From Liolophura sinensis (lineage: Eukaryota > Mollusca > Polyplacophora > Chitonida > Chitonidae), in contig NW_027018112.1 in NCBI RefSeq assembly GCF_032854445.1, positions 1 to 64,000 on the forward strand: a DNA stretch of 64,000 nucleotides, read 5' to 3'. How positions within the stretch are numbered: the stretch's first letter is position 1; every line of letters starts with the position of its first letter. The notes beneath the pieces are model-generated. The model made no database searches. It was given only the letters and a program-made list of their open reading frames with translations, and was not told the origin of the DNA. Made by a program: the position numbers and the translations under genes. Shown here in pieces: positions 48,901 to 59,600 of the stretch.

Positions 48901-51711
48901 AGATTTGACGTCGTCTGGGCTACCGAAGGGTACATAACTTATAATGAAAAGTTGAATATAGAAATGACCAGTCGCGATTGTACATAGTTAATGTATCCGA
49001 TTTCAATTAGAAAAAATACCAGGCAAAAATCCAAATATGGAAAAACTGTTCCAATGCTGCTGGTAAGAGGCTAATCCGACGTATTTTTTGACGAGAAATC
49101 GAATGGTGCAAACCGCGTTGCTCTCCGACCAATACTTTTGGCTGTAGCCACAAATGAATAATCATTGATGTCAAGATCACGTGCCCAGCAACGGCTCTTA
49201 CTCCATGGAAACCAAGGAAATTTGCAATTTTTCAATAGCTGGAGATGCCTGGCCCAATTGCGCATCTTTTGGCACCTTATTGATGTGGGTCAGTGTTCAA
49301 TTGTACTTTTTACAGCGGACTGTATCAAGTACCTTGTGTTTTTTTTATATACAAATGGTGTGGTTTTTCTACATGTAGATAAATACATTGAGTTTGTCTT
49401 CGACTTAGAAGTAAGACAACTGCTGGGTGAGTTAAATGGGCTTGGCCCAAAGATTTGACGTCGTCTGGGCTACCGAAGGGCACATAACTTATAATGAAAA
49501 GTTGAATATAGTAATGACCAGTCGCGATTGTACATAGTTAATGTAGCCGATTTCAATTAGCAAAAAGACCATGTAAAAATCCAAAAGTGGAAAAACTGTT
49601 CCAATGCTGCTGGTAAGAGGCTAATCCGACGTATTTTTTGACGACAAATCGAATGGTGCAAACCGCGTTGCTCTCCGACCAATACTTTTGGCTGTAGCCA
49701 CAAATGAATAATCATTGATGTCAAGATCACGTGCCCAGCAACGGCTCTTACTACATGGAAACCAAGGAAATTTGCAATTTTTCAACAGCTGGAGATGCCT
49801 GCCCCAATTGCGCATCTTTTGGCACCTTATTGATGTGGGTCAGTGTTCAATTGTACTTTTTACAGCAGACAGTATCATGTACCTTGTGTTTTTTTTATAT
49901 ACAAATGGTGTGGTTTTTCTACATGTAGATAAAGAGATTGAGTTTGTCTTCGACTTAGAAGTAAGACATTTGCTGGGTGAGTTAAATGGGCTTGGCCCAA
50001 AGATTTGACGTCGTCTGGGCTACCGAAGGGCACATAACTCATAATGAAAAGTTGAATATAGTAATGACCAGTCGCGATTGTACATAGTTAATGTAGCCGA
50101 TTTCAATTAGCAAAAAGACCAGGTAAAAATCCAAAAGTGGAAAAACTGTTCCAATGCTGCTGGTAAGAGGCTAATCCGACGTATTTTTTGACGAGAAATC
50201 GAATGGTGCAAACCGCGTTGCTCTCCGACCAATACTTTTGGCTGTAGCCACAAATGAATAATCATTGATGTCAAGATCACGTGCCCAGCAACGGCTCTTA
50301 CTCCATGGAAACCAAGGAAATTTGCAATTTTTCAACAGCTGGAGATGCCTGGCCCAATTGCGCATCTTTTGGCACCTTATTGATGTGGGTCAGTGTTCAA
50401 TTGTACTTTTTACAGCGGACTGTATCAAGTACCTTGTGTTTTTTTTATATACAAATGGTGTGGTTTTTCTACATGTAGATAAAGACATTGAGTTTGTCTT
50501 CGACTTAGAAGTAAGACATTTGCTGGGTGAGTTAAATGGGCTTGGCCCAAAGATTTGACGTCGTCTGGGCTACCGAAGGGCACATAACTTATAATGAAAA
50601 GTTGAATATAGTAATGACCAGTCGCGATTGTACATAGTTAATGTAGCCGATTTCAATTAGAAAAAATACCAGGCAAAAATCCAAAAGTGGAAAAACTGTT
50701 CCAATGCTGCTGGTAAGAGGTTAATCCGACGTATTTTTTGACGAGAAATCGAATGGTGCAAACCGCGTTGCTCTCCGACCAATACTTTTGGCTGTAGCCA
50801 CAAATGAATAATCATTGATGTCAAGATCACGTGCCCAGCAACGGCTCTTACTCCATGGAACCAAGGAAATTTGCAATTTTTCAACAGCTGGAGATGCCTG
50901 GCCCAATTGCGCATCTTTTGGCACCTTATTGATGTGGGTCAGTGTTCAATTGTACTTTTTTACAGCGGACTGTATCAAGTACCTTGTGTTTTTTTTTATA
51001 TACAAATGGTGTGGTTTTTCTACATATAGATAAAGACATTGAGTTTGTCCTTCGACTTAGAAGTAACACAACTGCTGGGTGAGTTAAATGGGCTTGGCCC
51101 AAAGATTTGACGTCGTCTGGGCTACCGAAGGGCACATAACTTATAATGAAAAGTTGAATATAGTAATGACCAGTCGCGATTGTACATAGTTAATGTAGCC
51201 GATTTCACTTCGCAAAAAGACCAGGCAAAATCCAAAAGTGGAAAAACTGTTCCAATGCTGCTGGTAAGACGCTAATCCGACGTATTTTTTGACGAGAAAT
51301 CGAATGGTGCAAACCGCGTTGCTCTCCGACCAATACTTTTGGCTGTAGCCACAAATGAATAAATCATTGATATAAAAGATCACGTGCCCAGCAACTGCTC
51401 TTACTCCATGGAAACCAAGGAAATTTGCAATTTTTCAACAGCTGGAGATGCCTGGCCCAATTGCGCATCTTTTGGCACCTTATTGATGTGGGTCAGTGTT
51501 AAATTGTACTTTTTACAGCGGACTGTATCAAGGACCTTGTGTTTTTTTTATATACAAATGGTGTGGTTTTTCTACATGTAGATAAAGACATTGAGTTTGT
51601 CTTCGACTTAGAAGTAAGACATTTGCTGGGTGAGTTAAATGGGCTTGCCCAAAGATTTGACGTCGTCTGGGCTACCGAAGGGCACATAACTTATAATGAA
51701 AAGTTGAATAT
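42912..51711 (+). repeat. Variable block of 16 monomers
   Basis: Monomers start at 42912, 43462, 44012, 44562, 45112, 45662, 46212, 46762, 47312, 47862, 48410, 48960, 49510, 50060, 50610 and 51162. Private substitutions are more common here than in the 6-17 kb region: the copy at 43462 has CCAGGCAAA with a longer A-run, GCTGATAAG, CACGTGGCC and AATGAGCTTGG. The copy at 44012 has CCACGCAAA, AATCCAACG and GAGCTTGTC. The copies at 45662, 46212 and 47862 share TGGTGTTGTTTTTC. The pair 46762-47861 recurs as 48410-49509. Indels cluster at 48410-48959 and 50610-51711. The copies at 50610 and 51162 resemble types A and B of the tetrameric repeat that follows. No genes are present. Confidence 0.88.
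46762..49509 (+). repeat. Locally repeated monomer pair (period ~1648 bp)
   Basis: The pair starting at 46762 and the pair starting at 48410 share these variants: an extra T before ACAGCAGACTTTATCATG, a T7 run instead of T8, TTCTAGATGTAG in place of the palindrome, then GAAATGACC, AATGTATCCG and ATAAATACATTG with CAACTG in the second monomer. The monomer between them (47862) is of another type, so the local period is three monomers. A third copy of the pair lies at 61066-62164, about 12.7-14.3 kb away. Confidence 0.82.
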
Positions 51712-52263
51712 AGTAATGACCAGTCGCGATTGTACATAGTTAATGTAGCCGATTTCAATTAGCAAAAAGACCAGGTAAAAATCCAAAAGTGGAAAAAACT
51801 GTTCCAATGCTGCTGGTAAGAGGCTAATCCGACGTATTTTCTTGACGAGAAATCGAATGGTGCAAACCGCGTTGCTCTCCGACCAATACTTTCGGCTGTA
51901 GCCACAAATGAATAATCATTGATGTCAAGATCACGTGCCCAGCAACGGCTCTTACTCCATGGAAACCAAGGAAATTTGCAATTTTTCAACAGCTGGAGAT
52001 GCCTGGCCCAATTGCGCATCTTTTGGCACCTTATTGGTGTGGGTCAGTGTTCAATTGTACTTTTTACAGCGGACTGTATCAAGTACCTTGTGTTTTTTTC
52101 ATATACAAATGGTGTGGTTTTTCTACATGTAGATAAAGACATTGAGTTTGTCTTCGACTTAGAAGTAAGACATTTGCTGGGTGAGTTAAATGGGCTTGGC
52201 CCAAAGATTTGACGTCGTCTGGGCTACCGAAGGGCACATAACTTATAATGAAAAGTTGAATAT
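51712..52263 (+). repeat. Irregular 552-bp monomer before the tetrameric repeat
   Basis: This monomer has an extra A in the A-run at about 51795, an extra C in GTATTTTCTTGACG, TTTCGGCTGTAG, TTATTGGTGTGGG and TTTTTTTCATATAC. The last variant is shared with the monomer at 21453. It does not fit the A, B or C types that follow, and it interrupts what otherwise looks like the start of an A-B alternation at 50610-51711. Confidence 0.85.
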
Positions 52264-54463
52264 AGTAATGACCAGTCGCGATTGTACATAGTTAATGTAG
52301 CCGATTTCAATTAGAAAAAATACCAGGCAAAAATCCAAAAGTGGAAAAACTGTTCCAATGCTGCTGGTAAGAGGTTAATCCGACGTATTTTTTGACGAGA
52401 AATCAAATGGTGCAAACCGCGTTGCTCTCTGACCAATACTTTTGGCTGTAGCCACAAATTAATAATCATTGATGTCAAGATCACGTGCCCAGCAACGGCT
52501 CTTACTCCATGGAAACCAAGGAAATTTGCAATTTTTCAACAGCTGGAGATGCCTGGCCCAATTGCGCATCTTTTGGCACCTTATTGATGTGGGTCAGTGT
52601 TCAATTGTACTTTTTACAGCGGACTGTATCAAGTACCTTGTGTTTTTTTTATATACAAATGGTGTGGTTTTTCTACATATAGATAAAGACATTGAGTTTG
52701 TCTTCGACTTAGAAGTAAGACAACTGCTGGGTGAGTTAAATGGGCTTGGCCCAAAGATTTGACGTCGTCTGGGCTACCGAAGGGCACATAACTTATAATG
52801 AAAAGTTGAATATAGTAATGACCAGTCGCGATTGTACATAGTTAATGTAGCCGCTTTCACTTCGCAAAAAGACCAGGCAAAAATCCAAAAGTGGAAAAAC
52901 TGTTCCAATGCTGCTGGTAAGACGCTAATCCGACGTATTTTTTGACGAGAAATCGAATGGTGCAAACCGCGTTGCTCTCCGACCAATACTTTTGGCTGTA
53001 GCCACAAATGAATAATCATTGATATAAAGATCACGTGCCCAGCAACTGCTCTTACTCCATGGAAACCAAGGAAATTTGCAATTTTTCAACAGCTGGAGAT
53101 GCCTGGCCCAATTGCGCATCTTTTGGCACCTTATTGATGTGGGTCAGTGTTAAATTGTACTTTTTACAGCGGACTGTATCAAGGACCTTGTGTTTTTTTT
53201 ATATACAAATGGTGTGGTTTTTCTACATGTAGATAAAGACATTGAGTTTGTCTTCGACTTAGAAGTAAGACATTTGCTGGGTGAGTTAAATGGGCTTGGC
53301 CCAAAGATTTGACGTCGTCTGGGCTACCGAAGGGCACATAACTTATAATGAAAAGTTGAATATAGTAATGACCAGTCGCGATTGTACATAGTAAATGTAG
53401 CCGATTTCAATTCGCAAAAAGACCAGGCAATAATCCAAAGGTAGAAAAACTGTTCCAATGCTGCTGGTAAGAGGCTAATCCGACGTATTTTTTGACGAGA
53501 AATCGAATGGTGCAAACCGCGTTGCTCTCCGACCAATACTTTTGGCTGTAGCCACAAATGAATAATCATTGATGTCAAGATCACGTGCCCAGCAACGGCT
53601 CTTACTCCATGGAAACCAAGGAAATTTGCAATTTTTCAACAGCTGGAGATGCCTGGCCCAATTGCGCATCTTTTGGCACCTTATTGATGTGGGTCAGTGT
53701 TCAATTGTACTTTTTACAGCGGACTGTATCAAGTACCTTGTGTTTTTTTTATATACAAATGGTGTGGTTTTTCTACATATAGATAAAGACATTGAGTTTG
53801 TCTTCGACTTAGAAGTAAGACAACTGCTGGGTGAGTTAAATGGGCTTGGCCCAAAGATTTGACGTCGTCTGGGCTACCGAAGGGCACATAACTTATAATG
53901 AAAAGTTGAATATAGTAATGACCAGTCGCGATTGTACATAGTTAATGTAGCCGCTTTCACTTCGCAAAAAGACCAGGCAAAAATCCAAAAGTGGAAAAAC
54001 TGTTCCAATGCTGCTGGTAAGACGCTAATCCGACGTATTTTTTGACGAGAAATCGAATGGTGCAAACCGCGTTGCTCTCCGACCAATACTTTTGGCTGTA
54101 GCCACAAATGAATAATCATTGATATAAAGATCACGTGCCCAGCAACTGCTCTTACTCCATGGAAACCAAGGAAATTTGCAATTTTTCAACAGCTGGAGAT
54201 GCCTGGCCCAATTGCGCATCTTTTGGCACCTTATTGATGTGGGTCAGTGTTAAATTGTACTTTTTACAGCGGACTGTATCAAGGACCTTGTGTTTTTTTT
54301 ATATACAAATGGTGTGGTTTTTCTACATGTAGATAAAGACATTGAGTTTGTCTTCGACTTAGAAGTAAGACATTTGCTGGGTGAGTTAAATGGGCTTGGC
54401 CCAAAGATTTGACGTCGTCTGGGCTACCGAAGGGCACATAACTTATAATGAAAAGTTGAATAT
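52264..54463 (+). repeat. Tetrameric higher-order repeat A-B-C-B, copy 1
   Basis: Four 550-bp monomers start at 52264 (A), 52814 (B), 53364 (C) and 53914 (B). A has AGGTTAATCC, ATCAAATGG, CTCTCTGACC, ACAAATTAATAATC, CTACATATAGAT and CAACTG. B has CCGCTTTCACTTCGC, AGACGCTAATCC, GATATAAAGATC, CAACTGCTCTTAC, GTTAAATTG and AAGGACC. C has AGTAAATGTAGCC, GGCAATAATCC, AAAGGTAGAAAA, CTACATATAGAT and CAACTG. The next 2200 bp repeat this with no difference I could find by eye. Confidence 0.9.
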
Positions 54464-56663
54464 AGTAATGACCAGTCGCGATTGTACATAGTTAATGTAG
54501 CCGATTTCAATTAGAAAAAATACCAGGCAAAAATCCAAAAGTGGAAAAACTGTTCCAATGCTGCTGGTAAGAGGTTAATCCGACGTATTTTTTGACGAGA
54601 AATCAAATGGTGCAAACCGCGTTGCTCTCTGACCAATACTTTTGGCTGTAGCCACAAATTAATAATCATTGATGTCAAGATCACGTGCCCAGCAACGGCT
54701 CTTACTCCATGGAAACCAAGGAAATTTGCAATTTTTCAACAGCTGGAGATGCCTGGCCCAATTGCGCATCTTTTGGCACCTTATTGATGTGGGTCAGTGT
54801 TCAATTGTACTTTTTACAGCGGACTGTATCAAGTACCTTGTGTTTTTTTTATATACAAATGGTGTGGTTTTTCTACATATAGATAAAGACATTGAGTTTG
54901 TCTTCGACTTAGAAGTAAGACAACTGCTGGGTGAGTTAAATGGGCTTGGCCCAAAGATTTGACGTCGTCTGGGCTACCGAAGGGCACATAACTTATAATG
55001 AAAAGTTGAATATAGTAATGACCAGTCGCGATTGTACATAGTTAATGTAGCCGCTTTCACTTCGCAAAAAGACCAGGCAAAAATCCAAAAGTGGAAAAAC
55101 TGTTCCAATGCTGCTGGTAAGACGCTAATCCGACGTATTTTTTGACGAGAAATCGAATGGTGCAAACCGCGTTGCTCTCCGACCAATACTTTTGGCTGTA
55201 GCCACAAATGAATAATCATTGATATAAAGATCACGTGCCCAGCAACTGCTCTTACTCCATGGAAACCAAGGAAATTTGCAATTTTTCAACAGCTGGAGAT
55301 GCCTGGCCCAATTGCGCATCTTTTGGCACCTTATTGATGTGGGTCAGTGTTAAATTGTACTTTTTACAGCGGACTGTATCAAGGACCTTGTGTTTTTTTT
55401 ATATACAAATGGTGTGGTTTTTCTACATGTAGATAAAGACATTGAGTTTGTCTTCGACTTAGAAGTAAGACATTTGCTGGGTGAGTTAAATGGGCTTGGC
55501 CCAAAGATTTGACGTCGTCTGGGCTACCGAAGGGCACATAACTTATAATGAAAAGTTGAATATAGTAATGACCAGTCGCGATTGTACATAGTAAATGTAG
55601 CCGATTTCAATTCGCAAAAAGACCAGGCAATAATCCAAAGGTAGAAAAACTGTTCCAATGCTGCTGGTAAGAGGCTAATCCGACGTATTTTTTGACGAGA
55701 AATCGAATGGTGCAAACCGCGTTGCTCTCCGACCAATACTTTTGGCTGTAGCCACAAATGAATAATCATTGATGTCAAGATCACGTGCCCAGCAACGGCT
55801 CTTACTCCATGGAAACCAAGGAAATTTGCAATTTTTCAACAGCTGGAGATGCCTGGCCCAATTGCGCATCTTTTGGCACCTTATTGATGTGGGTCAGTGT
55901 TCAATTGTACTTTTTACAGCGGACTGTATCAAGTACCTTGTGTTTTTTTTATATACAAATGGTGTGGTTTTTCTACATATAGATAAAGACATTGAGTTTG
56001 TCTTCGACTTAGAAGTAAGACAACTGCTGGGTGAGTTAAATGGGCTTGGCCCAAAGATTTGACGTCGTCTGGGCTACCGAAGGGCACATAACTTATAATG
56101 AAAAGTTGAATATAGTAATGACCAGTCGCGATTGTACATAGTTAATGTAGCCGCTTTCACTTCGCAAAAAGACCAGGCAAAAATCCAAAAGTGGAAAAAC
56201 TGTTCCAATGCTGCTGGTAAGACGCTAATCCGACGTATTTTTTGACGAGAAATCGAATGGTGCAAACCGCGTTGCTCTCCGACCAATACTTTTGGCTGTA
56301 GCCACAAATGAATAATCATTGATATAAAGATCACGTGCCCAGCAACTGCTCTTACTCCATGGAAACCAAGGAAATTTGCAATTTTTCAACAGCTGGAGAT
56401 GCCTGGCCCAATTGCGCATCTTTTGGCACCTTATTGATGTGGGTCAGTGTTAAATTGTACTTTTTACAGCGGACTGTATCAAGGACCTTGTGTTTTTTTT
56501 ATATACAAATGGTGTGGTTTTTCTACATGTAGATAAAGACATTGAGTTTGTCTTCGACTTAGAAGTAAGACATTTGCTGGGTGAGTTAAATGGGCTTGGC
56601 CCAAAGATTTGACGTCGTCTGGGCTACCGAAGGGCACATAACTTATAATGAAAAGTTGAATAT
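54464..56663 (+). repeat. Tetrameric higher-order repeat A-B-C-B, copy 2
   Basis: Monomers start at 54464 (A), 55014 (B), 55564 (C) and 56114 (B), an exact 2200-bp shift of copy 1 with no length change. Reading the diagnostic sites of all four monomers shows the same bases in both copies. The following monomer (56664) begins as type C (AGTAAATGTAGCC, GGCAATAATCC, AAAGGTAGAAAA) and then departs from it at about 56957 (CTGGCACAATTG), so the repeated tract runs a few hundred bases into it before a breakpoint. Confidence 0.9.
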
Positions 56664-59600
56664 AGTAATGACCAGTCGCGATTGTACATAGTAAATGTAG
56701 CCGATTTCAATTCGCAAAAAGACCAGGCAATAATCCAAAGGTAGAAAAACTGTTCCAATGCTGCTGGTAAGAGGCTAATCCGACGTATTTTTTGACGAGA
56801 AATCGAATGGTGCAAACCGCGTTGCTCTCCGACCAATACTTTTGGCTGTAGCCACAAATGAATAATCATTGATGTCAAGATCACGTGCCCAGCAACGGCT
56901 CTTACTCCATGGAAACCAAGGAAATTTGCAATTTTTCAACAGCTGGAGATGCCTGGCACAATTGCGCATCTTTTGGCACCTTTTTGATGTGGGTCAGTGT
57001 TCAATTGTACTTTTTACAGCGGACTGTATCAAGTACCTTGTGTTTTTTTTATATACAAATGGTGTGGTTTTTCTACATGTAGATAAAGACATTGAGTTTG
57101 TCTTCGACTTAGAAGTAAGACAACTGCTGGGTGAGTTAAATGGGCTTTGCCCAAAGATTTGACGTCGTCTGGGCTACCGAAGGGCACATAACTTATAATG
57201 AAAAGTTGAATATAGTAATGACCAGTCGCGATTGTACATAGTTAATGTAGCCGATTTCAATTAGCAAAAAGACCATGTAAAATTCCAAAAGTGGAAAAAC
57301 TGTTCCAATGCTGCTGGTAAGAGGCTAATCCGACGTATTTTTTGACGAGAAATCGAATGGTGCAAACCGCGTTGCTCTCCGACCAATACTTTTGGCTGTA
57401 GCCACAAATGAATAATCATTGATGTCAAGATCACGTGCCCAGCAACGGCTCTTACTCCATGGAAACCATGGAAATTTGCAATTTGTCAACAGCTGGAGAT
57501 GCCTGGCCCAATTGCGCATCTTTTGGCACCTTATTGATGTGGGTCAGTGTTCAATTGTACTTTTTACAGCGGACTGTATCAAGTACCTTGTGTTTTTATT
57601 ATATACAAATGGTGTGGTTTTTCTACATGTAGATAAAGACATTGAGCTTGTCTTCGACTTAGAAGTAAGACATTTGCTGGGTGAGTTAAATGGGCTTGGC
57701 CCAAAGATTTGACGTCGTCTGGGCTACCGAAGGGCACATAACTTATAATGAAAAGTTAAATATAGTTATGACCAGTCGCGATTGTACATAGTTAATGTAG
57801 CCGATTTCAATTAGCAAAAATACCAGGCAAAAATTCAAAAGTGGAAAAACTGTTCCAATGCTGCTGGTAAGAGGCTAATCCGACGTATTTTTTGACGAGA
57901 AATCGAATGGTGCAAACCACGTTGCTCTCCGACCAATACTTTTGGCTGTAGCCACAAATGAATAATCATTGATGTCAAGATCACGTGCCCAGCAACGGCT
58001 CTTACTCCATGGAAACCAAGGAAATTTGCAATTTTTCAACAGCTGGAGATGCCTGGCCCAATTGCGCATCTTTTGGCACCTTTTTGATGTGGGTCAGCGT
58101 TCAGTTGTACTTTTTACAGCGGACTGTATCAAGTACCTTGTGTTTTTTTTATATACAAATGGTGTTGTTTTTCTACATGTAGATAAAGACATTGAGTTTG
58201 TCTTCGACTTAGAAGTAAGACATTTGCTGGGTGAGTTAAATGGGCTTGGCCCAAAGATTTGACGTCGTCTGGGCTACCGAAGGGCACATAACTTATAATG
58301 AAAAGTTGAATATAGTAATGACCAGTCGCGATTATACATAGTTAATGTAGCCGATTTCAATTAGCAAAAAGACCAGGTAAAAATCCAAAAGTGGAAAAAC
58401 TGTTCCAATGCTGCTGGTAAGAGGCTAAACCGACGTATTTTTTGACGAGAAATCGAATGGTGCAAACCGCGTTGCTCTCCGACCAATACTTTTGGCTGTA
58501 GCCACAAATGAATAATCATTGATGTCAAGATCACGTGCCCAGCAACGGCTCTTACTCCATGGAAACCAAGGAAATTTGCAATTTTTCAACAGCTGGAGAT
58601 GCCTGGCCCAATTGCGCATCTTTTGGCACCTTATTGATGTGGGTCAGTGTTTAATTGTACTTTTTACAGCGGACTGTATCAAGTACCTTGTGTTTTTTTT
58701 ATATACAAATGGTGTGGTTTTTCTACATGTAGATAAAGACATTGAGTTTGTCTTCGACTTAGAAGTAAGACAACTGCTGGGTGAGTTAAATGGGCTTTGC
58801 CCAAAGATTTGACATCGTCTGGGCTACCGAAGGGCACATAACTTATAATGAAAAGTTGAATATAGTAATGACCAGTCGCGATTGTACATAGTTAATGTAG
58901 CCGATTTCAATTAGCAAAAAGACCATGTAAAAATCCAAAAGTGGAAAAACTGTTCCAATGCTGCTGGTAAGAGGCTTATCCGACGTATTTTTTGACGAGA
59001 AATCGAATGGTGCAAACCGCGTTGCTCTCCGACCAATACTTTTGGCTGTAGCCACAAATGAATAATCATTGATGTCAAGATCACGTGCCCAGCAACGGCT
59101 CTTACTCCATGGAAACCAAGGAAATTTGCAATTTTTCAACAGCTGGAGATGCCTGGCCCAATTGCGCATCTTTTGGCACCTTATTGATGTGGGTCAGTGT
59201 TCAATTGTACTTTTTACAGCGGACTGTATCAAGTACCTTGTGTTTTTTTTTATATACAAATGGTGTGGTTTTTCTACATGTAGATAAAGACATTGAGTTT
59301 GTCTTCGACTTAGAAGTAAGACAACTGCTGGGTGAGTTAAATGGGCTTTGCCCAAAGATTTGACGTCGTCTGGGCTACCGAAGGGCACATAACTTATAAT
59401 GAAAAGTTGAATATAGTAATGACCAGTCGCGATTGTACATAGTTAATGTAGCCGATTTCAATTAGCAAAAAGACCATGTAAAAATCCAAAAGTGGAAAAA
59501 CTGTTCCAATGCTGCTGGTAAGAGGCTAATCCGACGTATTTTTTGACGAGAAATCGAATGGTGCAAACCGCGTTGCTCTCCGACCAATACTTTTGGCTGT

